Shown: in pieces, positions 1-8,918 of the stretch
Layout: the number at the start of each line of letters is the position of its first letter
Numbering within the stretch: position 1 is the first letter of the stretch
NCBI RefSeq assembly: GCF_010692555.1
Contig: NZ_JAAHHG010000032.1
Coordinates: 1 to 47,032, forward strand
Length of the DNA: 47,032 nucleotides
Direction: 5' to 3'
From: Okeania sp. SIO3B5
Lineage (GTDB): Bacteria; Cyanobacteriota; Cyanobacteriia; Cyanobacteriales; Microcoleaceae
Program-made: the position numbers and the translations under genes
The notes under the pieces: model-generated
Database searches by the model: none
Told to the model about the DNA's origin: nothing
Seen by the model: only the letters and a program-made list of their open reading frames with translations

Positions 1-1133
1 CAGCAAAAACATAGCAGCATTTTTCACAACGACAACACCAAGGTTTTTGGATATTACAAGAATTTGTGGCGTAAGGTAGTTGGTCTCCTAATTTAAAAAC
101 TAAGTCAAATATTTTCACATCGTGAATGGCTTTGATTAAACTGGTATAATTAATATTAGTAAACATTCTCGCCATTTGTTTTTCTGTTTTTTCACTAGCT
201 TCTAAGCTTTTTTCCCATTGATGTGTGATTGCTTCTCCTGAGTATTTATCAATTAAATTATGAGCATCAGCACTTTTTTCGTGACCAACTAGCAGAATAG
301 GAATTTTATGAATTGCCTGAATAGGTGCCAGAATAAAAGGTAAGACGATACATTCTCCACTAGGAATAGTCCTAAAAGGTTTTTTGTACTCAAAATATCC
401 TTGGGTGCGAGCAACTATGTTAGAAGACTCAACCCTTTGTTTAAGCCAAGGGTAATAAGAGTCCTCAAAGTAGATATAATGCTGTTTCCTATAGTTTAAA
501 TGTTGGCTAGCTTGAGTAAAAAGTTCTTTTTGTTCTTCAATATTGCCATAGGAATTATATAAGCAAGTTAGAATATCGTAATTCATTCCAGCTTTTTGTA
601 AAATTAGACTACATAGTAAGCTATCTTTAACCTGAACCTGAACCTATAATTGTATCTACAGTCTTTTCTTCAGTTTTTAATTTGAAAAGAGGATAGGTAA
701 TATCTTGACCAAGTACTGATGTGTTAACTTTTATTTCTGGACCTTGGTATACAATTTTCCCAACTTGATAGCGATTTTCACTCCAGCATTTGAGGATCAT
801 CGTTTCCAAGAAATTGAGTAATTCTTGGTCAATGAATTGGCTATATTTGCTGAAGTCAATTTTTTGGGGAAGTACACTAGAAAAGCGTAGGCTAAATAAT
901 ACGGCAATAACTACAGCAAAACATTTTACCCGAGCAGGAGAGGCTAAATTTGTATCTTCTAAACTGATTGAGTCATACTTGATAGAACAATCAATTTTTT
1001 CTCCATCTAGGAGATAGCGAAACCATATTTCATTTGATTTAACTAAAACATTTTCTAGGTAAACTTCCTCAACCAGAAAGTCTTCAAATTCTTCGCAGTT
1101 GAAATGATTTTTTGTTTCTAACATTTCTAACAT
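1..1133 (-). pseudogene. MurL-like PP-loop protein, second copy, frameshifted and cut by window edge
   Basis: This is a close tandem paralogue of the gene at 2163-3686. The start at 1133 gives 168 residues that end in the ATP-binding loop as GSGSG-stop. The intact copy has one base fewer here: near position 630 this copy reads tttaacc on the plus strand where the other reads tttacc. The extra base turns the loop lysine codon into TAA. Beyond the stop, the shifted frame remains open and similar to the intact copy down to position 1, including the cysteine cluster. The lesion is therefore recent, or a sequencing error. Position 1 corresponds to 2562 of the other copy, so the last 130 or so residues lie outside the window. 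It follows the oxygenase at 1182-2108 by 48 bp. Confidence 0.85.
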
Positions 1134-1181
1134 TTGGTTATGGTTCTTATTTTATACAAACCTTAAATGAATCTTTAAACT

Positions 1182-2108
1182 TTAAGTTAATTCTTTTGCT
1201 CGACCTGCCCCTTCATGGGTTTCCCAAATTGATCGGTAATCTGTTAGCATTACGTCCATGGTGCTAATTTTTTCATCTGTGCCAAAAGGTTCAATAATTG
1301 AATCAATATTCGGATACAAAAATAGAGGAATTGATATGCGACTTACGGGAAGATTGTGAACAACTTCATGGGGTGTGCTGACAAATTTACCTTTCGTCCA
1401 CATTTGCAATATATCACCTAAATTAATGACAAAAGCATCCTCTAGACATGGAACGCTGATCCAACGACTATCGGTTTTCACCCGCAATGATTCCCCAGGA
1501 AGGTTTTCTTGAATCAATATGGTAAACATTCCACTGTCAGTGTGCTTCCCAGCTTTTCCTGTTTCTGGGGGATAATAAGCAGCACGATGAATTAAAATCG
1601 GATCGGTAAAGAAGCGATCGAACCATCTTGCTTCTAGTCCCAATGCTAAAGCAATTCCCTTTAATAAAGGTGGAACCACTTTCGTCATAATCTCGTTTTG
1701 CAACCGATAATTACAAGAAGCAAAACCAGGTGCAACGGTGTCATCTGGAAAAATAGTCTTTCCTGTAAAAGGTTTCTCAGAATGAGGACGTTCTAAACCA
1801 AAGTTAAAAGATTCTTTCGGGTCAAAACCAGCTGTTCCATTAACAGCTTCACCGTATAGGGGAATGTAACCCCGAGAAGTTTTAGGAGAGACAGTCTGAA
1901 TATCCTGTCGATACTCCTTTTTAATGGCCTCGGGTAGTTTAAAAAATTGCCTAGAAGCAGCGATCGTTTCTTCTATGACTTCTTTGGCAATACCATAATC
2001 ATTCAAATAGAAAAAACCGCTATCGTCGCAAGCAAGATACAATCGCTCGATTTCCTGCGCATCTTCTTGTGCTAACTTTTTGAGGGAAATAATTGGCAAA
2101 TTTTCCAT
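1182..2108 (-). CDS. Isopenicillin N synthase-like Fe(II)/2-oxoglutarate oxygenase (copy 1)
   Basis: The 308-residue protein has the DIOX_N plus 2OG-Fe(II) oxygenase layout of the IPNS/flavonol synthase family. The iron ligands are H189 and D191 (KHTDSG) and H247 (STPHEVVHN). The arginine of the RxS pair that binds 2-oxoglutarate is R257 with S259. Such enzymes hydroxylate, desaturate or cyclise small molecules or amino acids in the cytosol; the substrate cannot be read from sequence. It sits 54 bp downstream of the MurL-like gene and 48 bp upstream of that gene's broken copy, so it is probably in the same transcript. A paralogue of the same length and clearly similar sequence is at 8916-9842. 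Confidence 0.9.
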   Translation of the reverse strand: MENLPIISLKKLAQEDAQEIERLYLACDDSGFFYLNDYGIAKEVIEETIAASRQFFKLPEAIKKEYRQDIQTVSPKTSRGYIPLYGEAVNGTAGFDPKESFNFGLERPHSEKPFTGKTIFPDDTVAPGFASCNYRLQNEIMTKVVPPLLKGIALALGLEARWFDRFFTDPILIHRAAYYPPETGKAGKHTDSGMFTILIQENLPGESLRVKTDSRWISVPCLEDAFVINLGDILQMWTKGKFVSTPHEVVHNLPVSRISIPLFLYPNIDSIIEPFGTDEKISTMDVMLTDYRSIWETHEGAGRAKELT

Positions 2109-2162
2109 ATTGCTCCTGAGATTTTTGTTGTTAATTAAAATAGTTGTTTGTCAGGACTAGAA

Positions 2163-3686
2163 TTATTGCTGGGAAGAGTTCCTTAGAACTGGACTAATTT
2201 TTTGCCACAACCATTCTGGCATAGTATGATGATTTTCATACACTTGACCGAATTGATTCTGAATTTGCTGAAAATAATTTTCTACAGACTTACCACTATT
2301 TTGCAACGGTGTCAAAATTTCCTGTTCAAACAGAGCGATACAGCTGACGCCACGCTCCGCGATCGCCTGATTTCTCACACCTTGTTGATAAACCTTGTAA
2401 AAATAAAGTTGAGTTTCCTCAGGCATTCCTACACATTCCCAAGGAATATAACCTTTTAATCCTAGTAATTCTGACCATATATATAAATTTTCTTCCATGG
2501 CGAAGAGGTCTTTACCAAAAGCTTTAATTACCTTTTCTCTATCTCCATAAGCGCAAAAACCAGCAAAAACATAGCAGCATTTTTCACAACGACAACACCA
2601 AGGTTTTTGGATATTACAAGAATTTGTGGCGTAAGGTAGTTGGTCTCCTAATTTAAAAACTAAGTCAAATATTTTCACATCGTGAATAGGTTTGATTAAA
2701 CTAGCATGATGAATATTATTAAACATTCTTGCCATCTGGTCTTCTATTTTTTCATTAGCTTCTAAGCTTTTTACCCATTGATGTGCGACTGTTTCTCCTG
2801 AATATTTATCGATTAAATTAGGAGCATCAGCACTTTTTTCGTTACCAACTAGCAGCAGAGTAATTTTATGAATTGCCTGAATGGGTGCTAGAAGAAAAGG
2901 AAGGATGATATTTTCTCCAGCAATATTATGAAAAGGTTTTTTGTACTCAAAATACTCTTGGGTGCGAGCGACTATGTTATAACGATCGAACCTTTGTTGA
3001 AGCCAAGGATAATAAGAGTCCTGGAAGTAGATATAATGTTGCTTTCTATAGTTTAAATGTTCGCTGGTTTGAGTAAAAAGTTCTTTTTGTTCTTCAATAT
3101 TGCCATAGGAATTATATAAGCAAGTTAAAATATCGTAATTAACTCCAGCTTTTTGTAATATTAGACTGCATAGCAAACTATCTTTACCTGAACCTGAACC
3201 TATAATTACATCTACAGTATTTTGTTCGGTTTTTAACTCGAAAATAGGATAGGTAACATCTTGACCAAGTAATGATTCGTTAACTTTTATTTCTGGACTT
3301 TGGTACACAAGTTTACCTACTTGATACCGATTTTCACTCCAGCATTTGGGTATCGTAGTTTGCAAGAAATTCAGTAATTCTCGATCGATGAATTGGCTGT
3401 ATTTGCTGAAATCAAATTTTTGGGGAAGTACACTAGAAAAGCGTAGGCTAAATAATACGGCAATAACTACAGCAAAACATTTTACCCCAGCAGGAGAGGC
3501 TAAATTTGTATCTTCTAAACTGATTGAGTCATACTTGACAGAACAATCAATTTCTTCTCCATCTAAGAGATAGCGAAACCATATTTCATTGACTTTAACT
3601 AAAACATTTTCTAGGTAAACTTCCTCAATTAGAAAGTCTTCAAATTCTTGACAGTTGAAATGATTTTTTGTTTCTAAAATTTGCAT
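2163..3686 (-). CDS. MurL-like PP-loop ATP-pyrophosphatase (putative amino acid/peptide epimerase)
   Basis: The protein has 507 residues. An N-terminal domain (about 1-155) precedes a PP-loop ATP-pyrophosphatase domain with the loop GSGSGKDS at 163-170. GNEKSAD follows at 281-287. A cysteine cluster (C357, C364, C365, C367, C370, C371) resembles the metal-binding knot of QueC-type PP-loop enzymes, and ECVG is at 417-420. The order loop, NEKSA, HQW.KSLE, SCN, CxxCxKC, FG.dLf, ECVG matches what I recall of MurL, which activates the carboxylate of UDP-MurNAc-L-Ala-L-Glu as an adenylate and epimerises the glutamate. MurL itself is a cell-wall enzyme; here the neighbours are oxygenase, MDR reductase and methyltransferase genes, so a secondary-metabolism substrate is inferred. 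The alternative is a general PP-loop amide- or thio-forming enzyme. Confidence 0.75.
   Translation of the reverse strand: MQILETKNHFNCQEFEDFLIEEVYLENVLVKVNEIWFRYLLDGEEIDCSVKYDSISLEDTNLASPAGVKCFAVVIAVLFSLRFSSVLPQKFDFSKYSQFIDRELLNFLQTTIPKCWSENRYQVGKLVYQSPEIKVNESLLGQDVTYPIFELKTEQNTVDVIIGSGSGKDSLLCSLILQKAGVNYDILTCLYNSYGNIEEQKELFTQTSEHLNYRKQHYIYFQDSYYPWLQQRFDRYNIVARTQEYFEYKKPFHNIAGENIILPFLLAPIQAIHKITLLLVGNEKSADAPNLIDKYSGETVAHQWVKSLEANEKIEDQMARMFNNIHHASLIKPIHDVKIFDLVFKLGDQLPYATNSCNIQKPWCCRCEKCCYVFAGFCAYGDREKVIKAFGKDLFAMEENLYIWSELLGLKGYIPWECVGMPEETQLYFYKVYQQGVRNQAIAERGVSCIALFEQEILTPLQNSGKSVENYFQQIQNQFGQVYENHHTMPEWLWQKISPVLRNSSQQ
2343..2366 (-). repeat. Possible small dispersed repeat inside the MurL-like gene
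   Basis: A GC-rich stretch in an AT-rich gene reads gcgatcgcggagcgtggc on the coding strand and encodes AIAERGVS. It contains a HIP1 core and the cgga-g-cgt pattern seen in other short GC-rich repeats of this window. It is probably an in-frame insertion near the C-terminus. The broken paralogue cannot be compared because the window ends before this point. Confidence 0.35.
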
Positions 3687-3725
3687 TTTTTCCTGATTTT
3701 TATTTACTTAATATGTGAGTAGTTA

Positions 3726-4787
3726 TTATGGTGTAATTACAACTTTACCAAAGAAGCTTTTGCTTTGAAAAAATTTCTGAGCTTCCTTAATTTCATTCAG
3801 GGGAAAAACTTTAGCTACTTGCGGTTTCAAGAGACCTTTTTCAATATACTGAAGCAAGTTTTGAAACACTTGAGGTTCAAAGCGAGTTGCTCCGATCATT
3901 TCTGTATCTTTGTAAATCAAATCTCGCAAGTCTAGCTCAACTATGGGAGAAGCGATCGCTCCTGCTGTCACATACCGCCCCCCAATACTCAGCGCTTTGA
4001 AAATTATCTCAAAATATTCTCCACCTACCACATCCACGGAAACAGTAATTTCATGCTGCGCCAAATTTGATGCTAATTCATCGTTGCGAGGATAAATATA
4101 ATCAGCACCTAATTCCTTAACTAAATGTTCTTTATTTTTGCCGACAATTGCAATAACTGTTGCTCCTCTTATTTTAGCTAACTGAACAGCGGAACTCCCC
4201 ACACCACCAGAAGCTCCCATAATTACAACAGTGTCTTGATAGCTAACTCTTCCTTTTGTTAAGAGATTTTCTGCCGTAGAATAAGAACAAGGTACAGTAG
4301 CTAGCTCAACATCTGACAGGGATGAATTAATCGGATAAACATTGGTGGCAGGAATAGCAACATATTCGGCAAAACCTCCATTCAATTCACTGCCCACATA
4401 TTGATATTTTTCCCGATTTTCTAACCTGATCCACGGATCAACAATTACCCTTTGATTGAGAAATTTAGGTTCCACATCCGCGCCTATTTCTACAACTTCA
4501 CCGACAATATCTGCACCTTGAATTCTGGGAAATTTTATCCCAGTCTGAGACCAACCTGTAGATTTTTCCTCATCATTTTTCTTAGTATCTTGGAGAATTT
4601 CTTGAAACCCTTCATCTGCTGCATACCATCCAGTACGGGTATTTATGTCTGTATTATTAACAGAACAAGCACCCACTTTAATTAAGACTTCTCCCTGCTG
4701 AGGAATAGGTTTTGCTACTTGGGTATATTCTAATTTTTCCAGTCCTCCATACCCAGTTAGCAGAACAGCATTCATTAATTGTGTCAT
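3726..4787 (-). CDS. MDR-family (zinc-type alcohol dehydrogenase/quinone oxidoreductase-like) oxidoreductase
   Basis: The 353-residue protein is a medium-chain dehydrogenase/reductase. It has a GroES-like N-terminal domain and a Rossmann NAD(P)H site around residue 192 (MGASGGVGSSAVQLAK). It has GADIVGEVVEIG where zinc alcohol dehydrogenases carry a GHE-type motif, so it probably lacks the catalytic zinc and belongs with quinone oxidoreductase/enoyl reductase-like members. It could reduce or oxidise a C=C or carbonyl intermediate. The start lies 10 bp after the stop of the methyltransferase remnant (4798), and the MurL-like gene begins 39 bp downstream, so it looks like the middle of an operon. 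Confidence 0.85.
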   Translation of the reverse strand: MTQLMNAVLLTGYGGLEKLEYTQVAKPIPQQGEVLIKVGACSVNNTDINTRTGWYAADEGFQEILQDTKKNDEEKSTGWSQTGIKFPRIQGADIVGEVVEIGADVEPKFLNQRVIVDPWIRLENREKYQYVGSELNGGFAEYVAIPATNVYPINSSLSDVELATVPCSYSTAENLLTKGRVSYQDTVVIMGASGGVGSSAVQLAKIRGATVIAIVGKNKEHLVKELGADYIYPRNDELASNLAQHEITVSVDVVGGEYFEIIFKALSIGGRYVTAGAIASPIVELDLRDLIYKDTEMIGATRFEPQVFQNLLQYIEKGLLKPQVAKVFPLNEIKEAQKFFQSKSFFGKVVITP

Positions 4788-5071
4788 AGTTGCTCTATTA
4801 TTTGTAGCTTACCAAAAATTTGCCATCAATAATCTGATATCCTTGCTTAAATCCAGCATCAGTCAGCGCTTGAGTTGTCTGTCGTCCATCAAAAAAATAA
4901 AAACGGCAAAATTGTTCGCCGAGAATTTCTCCATTAGCTTGAGAAAACACATACCACTTATCAAGATAATTTCCCTCTTTCTTGATTTTCTGCTCATAAA
5001 AAATCTCTTCTTTGATTTCCTTTTTATAGTTGGTATGACCTCCCTGAATTCCTAATGCTAATAATCCACCG

Positions 5072-5200
5072 TTCTTAGAAACCTACGATAATCTATAAAA
5101 ATCTATGATTATCTGTTCCATTCCTGCTTCTACCTGGCAACGTCGGCGTTATCCAGTCCACAGGCTGACACGGACGAACTGCCCGCCATAGCTAAATTTA
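5072..5200 (-). ncRNA. Probable omega-RNA scaffold/right end of the tnpB element
   Basis: TnpB guide RNAs are made from the 3' end of tnpB plus the element's right end, with the guide just outside the end. This segment, the last tnpB codons and about 58 bp beyond, is kept in the miniature copy at 10009-10092. That suggests the sequence itself matters. It is placed by position and conservation between two copies only; no structure was computed. Confidence 0.35.
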
Positions 5201-6285
5201 ACGCTGCATTTCCTACGGAATGCTTCGCAAACAAGTCTCGATCGCAACTGAAATTGCAGTGTTCACAATTGAATACACGCTCCGATAAAGACAGAGACTG
5301 TTTCACCTGACCACAGTGAGAGCAAGTCTTAGAGCTAGGAAACCATCTATTAACAACGATTAACTCAGAACCGTATAACTCACACTTGTACTCTAACTGT
5401 CTTCTGAATTCATAAAAACCCATCTCGCCAACAGCCTTAGCTAGCTTATGGTTAGCCATCATGCCTGATACATTTAAATCTTCTATTACTATCTGGCTGT
5501 GGTTTTTAGCCAAGTAAGTAGTTAGCTTGTGCAATGTATCTTTTCTGATGTTAGCTATCCTTTTGTGTAACTGAGCTATCTTAAGTTGAGCCTTTTTCCA
5601 GTTCTTAGAGAATTTAGTTTTATGTCTGTTGAGGTATTGCAACCGAGAGAGTTTAGCTTCTAACTTTCTTAAAGATTTAGCACCAACAAAAACTTCACCA
5701 GTAGATAACGTAGCTAGAGATTTTATACCTAAGTCTACACCAACTACATCTACTGATTTATCACTAATTTGGGGTATCCTTTCCATTTTGAAACTAATAA
5801 ACCATCTATCAGCTTTTCTGCTAATAGTTACAGATTTAGGAGTTACATTACCTGGCAAAATTTCATAAGTTTTAATCCATCCAATTCGAGGTAGTTTTAT
5901 CTGATTAAAACCTACCGATATTGAGCCATCTAGAGTAAAACTATCATCCCTACCTTTTTTCTTGAATTTAGGTTGACCAGACACTCTGTTAAAGCAGCGC
6001 TTCCAAGCTTCTGATAAATACCTTAAAGCATATTGAGGTGCTGTTTTAGATACTTCATAATACCAATAGTTTTTAGGTTTGACCATTGCTACTAATAGTT
6101 TATGCAAATCAATAGCAGTAGGAAATTTCAGCTTACTCTCAGGATTATTGGAATTGTGCTATACGGATGTTTCTAGTTAGCCATAACCCCCAATTCCAGG
6201 CGTGACGAGCTACACCAGAGTGTTTAGCCAGTAATGTTTTTTGTTGGTTATTCGGATGTAGTTCAGTATGATATCCAAGTAGCAT
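5130..6285 (-). pseudogene. tnpB: TnpB (IS605 OrfB, RNA-guided nuclease), frameshifted
   Basis: The RuvC-like catalytic sites are visible: D in GVDLGIKSL, E in IVIEDLNVSG, and DRD near the C-terminus, with a zinc-finger pair CSHCG and CEHC. The longest open frame starts at 6107 but lacks the normal N-terminus. That N-terminus is present upstream in another frame: ATG at 6285 encodes MLLGYHTELHPNNQQK and runs 46 codons to TAA at 6145-6147. The frame resumes as NNPESKLKFPTAIDLHK. A frameshift near 6147-6165 therefore separates about 45 residues from the rest. A 21-bp insertion also sits between DRD and the conserved NAA. Both lesions make activity unlikely. Confidence 0.85.
5211..5231. repeat. 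21-bp dispersed repeat inserted in tnpB
   Basis: The 21 bases (tcctacggaatgcttcgcaa plus one a) encode the extra seven residues FAKHSVG between DRDL and NAALNLA of TnpB. Nearly the same 21 bases occur at 27721-27741 in unrelated DNA. Removing them restores the usual DRDxNAAxNL motif. This fits the very small mobile repeats of 21-27 bp described in cyanobacteria. Confidence 0.75.
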
Positions 6286-6870
6286 AAACAGATAATCCCA
6301 GATTTTTATAGATAATACCAGATTTTAGCCAACAGTTACAAACCCTCGTCTAACTGACTGTGTAACTTTGCTAGCAACTGCTTATTTTTCTCTGGATCGC
6401 TTATGTGACTACAAATTCTATATTCTCCATTTTCTTCCACTACACAAATAACGCCTCCAGTTGAAACTATAGCTTCAAACTTTTCCTTACTTTCAAATTT
6501 TATAATATCTTCACAAATCAACCTAACATCTGAATTCCCTAATCTCTCCTTAGCAATTTCCAACATTCGGGGAGAAAAATCAACGCCAACAATGTTATAG
6601 TTTGCCAAAGAAAGCATTTTTTCAGTAAGTAATCCAGTTCCTATACCAATATCTAAAACTTTTCTTCTAGTGCCAAGTAAGTTGTACAAGATATTGCTAA
6701 GGGAATCATAGTTAAAGTATCCACTTGTCAATAGATTGTCATAATAATTTACTATCTCAACGTACTCGTTAATCATTTATTTTTATAGTAGGGAGTAGGG
6801 AGTAGGGAGAGTAGGGAATAGGGAAGATTTTTTTAGAAAAAAAACACGGAAAATGATTTTTTGAGTTATT

Positions 6871-6996
6871 ATAGCGCTGTGCGCAGGCAACAGGCAACAG
6901 GCAACAGGCAACAGGGGGAATAAAAAGCTTATCATATAACACTTTCAGCTATTGGACACCTCCAGCAATTTGTAAATATGCCAGCGCTCATTGCTA
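6871..6996. repeat. MITE-like element, ATAGC...GCGC family, copy 1
   Basis: The left end ATAGCGCTGTGCGCAGG and the inverted right end ATAGCAATGAGCGCTGG agree at 13 of 17 positions. The inside contains a CAGGCAA heptamer run. A second copy is at 10228-10374. Confidence 0.65.
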
Positions 6997-7008
6997 TACA
7001 CTCTAGTT

Positions 7009-7220
7009 TATAGAACCCCTAAGCGTATCTTTTAGCTCTCTCCACCAAATGAGGGAGTAGGGAGTAGGGAGTAGGGGGGAAATAATTGATGACACGCTCT
7101 ACAATAAAAGAGCATGATTTTTGATGATTGGAAATATCTTTCTCCGAAAAGATATATGCTTAAGTTAAGTATAAAGAGCGTACACCTAAATTTTTAGAGA
7201 TGCCACTCAGGGGTTCTATA
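7009..7220. repeat. MITE-like element with perfect 12-bp inverted ends TATAGAACCCCT
   Basis: TATAGAACCCCT at 7009-7020 is matched by its reverse complement AGGGGTTCTATA at 7209-7220. A GTAGGGA heptamer run lies inside (7051-7078). It has no coding capacity. Confidence 0.6.
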
Positions 7221-7255
7221 GGAAATAAAGGGCAAGTTTATTTTCTGGAGATGTC

Positions 7256-7600
<345 letters not shown>

Positions 7601-7794
7601 TAGACATAGCTGTAAAAATCAAAAATAAAATCAATTCTTATACATAAATTATCAATTATTTCTTTCTGTTGCCTGTTGCCTGTTGCCTGTTGCCTCTTTT
7701 CTGGAGATGTCTAATCAAAAATCTCAAATCACTCGTTATTGTACAACGCCATTTTTATAATATCTATCGCGATACATAAATAATGCGCAACAGC

Positions 7795-8532
7795 TTATTC
7801 AATACGCAACCGATATTCATAAAGTTTTTGGTAATAAGGTAAACAATACTCGTATGCTTGTTTTAAGTGAGCGTTATCTTCTATCTTCGCATAATTTTTT
7901 GGCTTTGGTTCATGGAAATAGGAACTTGAGAGTGCATAAGTATGCCATCCACCCTCCCATTCTTTGATTTGAGTTTGAGACTCAGCTTTCCATTCTAAAG
8001 CTTCTTTAATGAACGGTATGTCTACAGCTTTGCAATAAGCCTTAATAGTTGCTTCTGGCTTTTTTACTAAATCGTCCGAATCAATTAAGGTTGGTACTTT
8101 TCCACCGATTTCCTTAACCTGATGAAATAGCTGATAAACTCCTTCATATCCAGCTTCTTTTAAAGTAAAATCAGGTCTCAACTCAAAAAGTGATGGGAGC
8201 ATTTTGATTGGATTTCTAATCAGAAAAGTATTCTCAAAATTAGATAAAAACTCTTGGTTAGCTATATGCATGACATAGTAGCTCATGTCTTTAATAAAAA
8301 CTGGTTGCTTTTCAGTTTCTTGCTTTAACTTTTCCAAAATAGAGCTGAAATTATATTCAGAGCTTGGCTCTATGTCTGGATAACGAGTAGTATTACAACG
8401 TTCTTTACTGTAGTAATAAGATAGCCCAAAAGGTTCGTCATGTACCTCAAAATCTCCCCGTTCCTGCATCATGCACTCAAATGCAGTGGAAGTAGCTCGT
8501 GGCGTTGTCCACAATGCTAATATTTTTTCCAT
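7795..8532 (-). CDS. Sulfotransferase-like family protein
   Basis: The 245-residue protein opens with ALWTTPRATSTAFE, the position and pattern of the 5'-phosphosulfate-binding loop. It has FLIRNPIKMLPSLFEL in the middle, which fits the 3'-phosphate-binding RxP...S segment of PAPS-dependent sulfotransferases. Members of this small family are often annotated only as sulfotransferase-like and many lack proven activity. It is co-directional with the oxygenase upstream (8916-9842) and the methyltransferase remnant downstream, but repeat-filled gaps of 384 and 1018 bp mean its own transcript is possible. Confidence 0.75.
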   Translation of the reverse strand: MEKILALWTTPRATSTAFECMMQERGDFEVHDEPFGLSYYYSKERCNTTRYPDIEPSSEYNFSSILEKLKQETEKQPVFIKDMSYYVMHIANQEFLSNFENTFLIRNPIKMLPSLFELRPDFTLKEAGYEGVYQLFHQVKEIGGKVPTLIDSDDLVKKPEATIKAYCKAVDIPFIKEALEWKAESQTQIKEWEGGWHTYALSSSYFHEPKPKNYAKIEDNAHLKQAYEYCLPYYQKLYEYRLRIE

Positions 8533-8915
8533 TTTTTATAATCCAGTTTAAGCAATTTGATCGCAATTCTCTAATCTGTGAGGTACAGGTATTGGCTCCC
8601 TTTTTTAAGAGGGAGCATAGGGGGTAGCTATACCTCGTTTAACAGAGAAAGGCTACATCTATAAAGATGGGAATCGCATTTTGACATTTTTCCGTGGTAT
8701 TTCAAGTTGCGATTCATGACTTTTTTTGAAAATACAAAAAGCCTTTCTTTTTCTAAACAAATTCGTCAGCATTCAGCTCTTATAAGGGAATTTTAATATA
8801 CAATGTTTCAGCCAGCTAGAGAGCGTAAAATTTAATTCTCACTCAATTAGTAAAGCTTTTATTTAGAACTAAAAAGAAGCAATAGCTGAAGTGCTGAATG
8901 CTGACGGCTGAATGC
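8533..8915. other. Intergenic region with a repeat element, no gene
   Basis: There is no credible coding frame. The right part is the repeat at 8765-8918. The left part holds an inverted pair around 8600 (gctccctttttt and agagggagc) that could be a hairpin between the two genes. Confidence 0.5.
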
Positions 8916-8918
8916 TTA
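8765..8918. repeat. Dispersed repeat with GTCAGCATTCAGC inverted ends, short copy
   Basis: gtcagcattcagc at 8765-8777 pairs with gctgaatgctgac near 8893-8905. The segment around caattagtaaagctttta and the word aagcaatagctga match the longer copy at 27711-27977. Its right edge overlaps the stop codon of the oxygenase gene at 8916. Confidence 0.6.

Larger units (their letters stand above)
5072..6340 (-). mobile_element. IS200/IS605-type element carrying only tnpB
   Basis: The boundaries come from comparison with the miniature copy at 10009-10187, which shares both ends. The low-coordinate end (after the tnpB stop) matches from the cgttcttagaaacc-like start. The high-coordinate end matches over the ataccagatt...caacagttac segment near 6311-6340. 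There is no tnpA. The element lies inside a methyltransferase gene with no obvious target duplication, as expected for IS605-type transposition. End positions are good to a few bases at the low-coordinate side and about ten at the other. Confidence 0.75.
4798..6776 (-). pseudogene. Class I SAM-dependent methyltransferase split by an IS605-type element
   Basis: The N-terminal part (6336-6776) carries motif I as VLDIGIGTGLLTEKM, then GVDFSPRMLEIA and DIIKFE, and ends abruptly at QLDEGL-stop inside the left end of the insertion element. The C-terminal part (5071 down to 4798) is an open frame without a start. It begins GGLLALGIQGGHTNYK and ends IIDGKFLVSYK-stop, which is the usual C-terminal strand pattern (glycine-rich turn, then CRFYFFD and a late GF) of these enzymes. 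Joined, they give about 235 residues, a normal size for the family. The exact joining base is uncertain, but both halves are in compatible frames. The C-terminal half stops 10 bp before the MDR gene, so this was probably the first gene of that operon. Confidence 0.8.
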
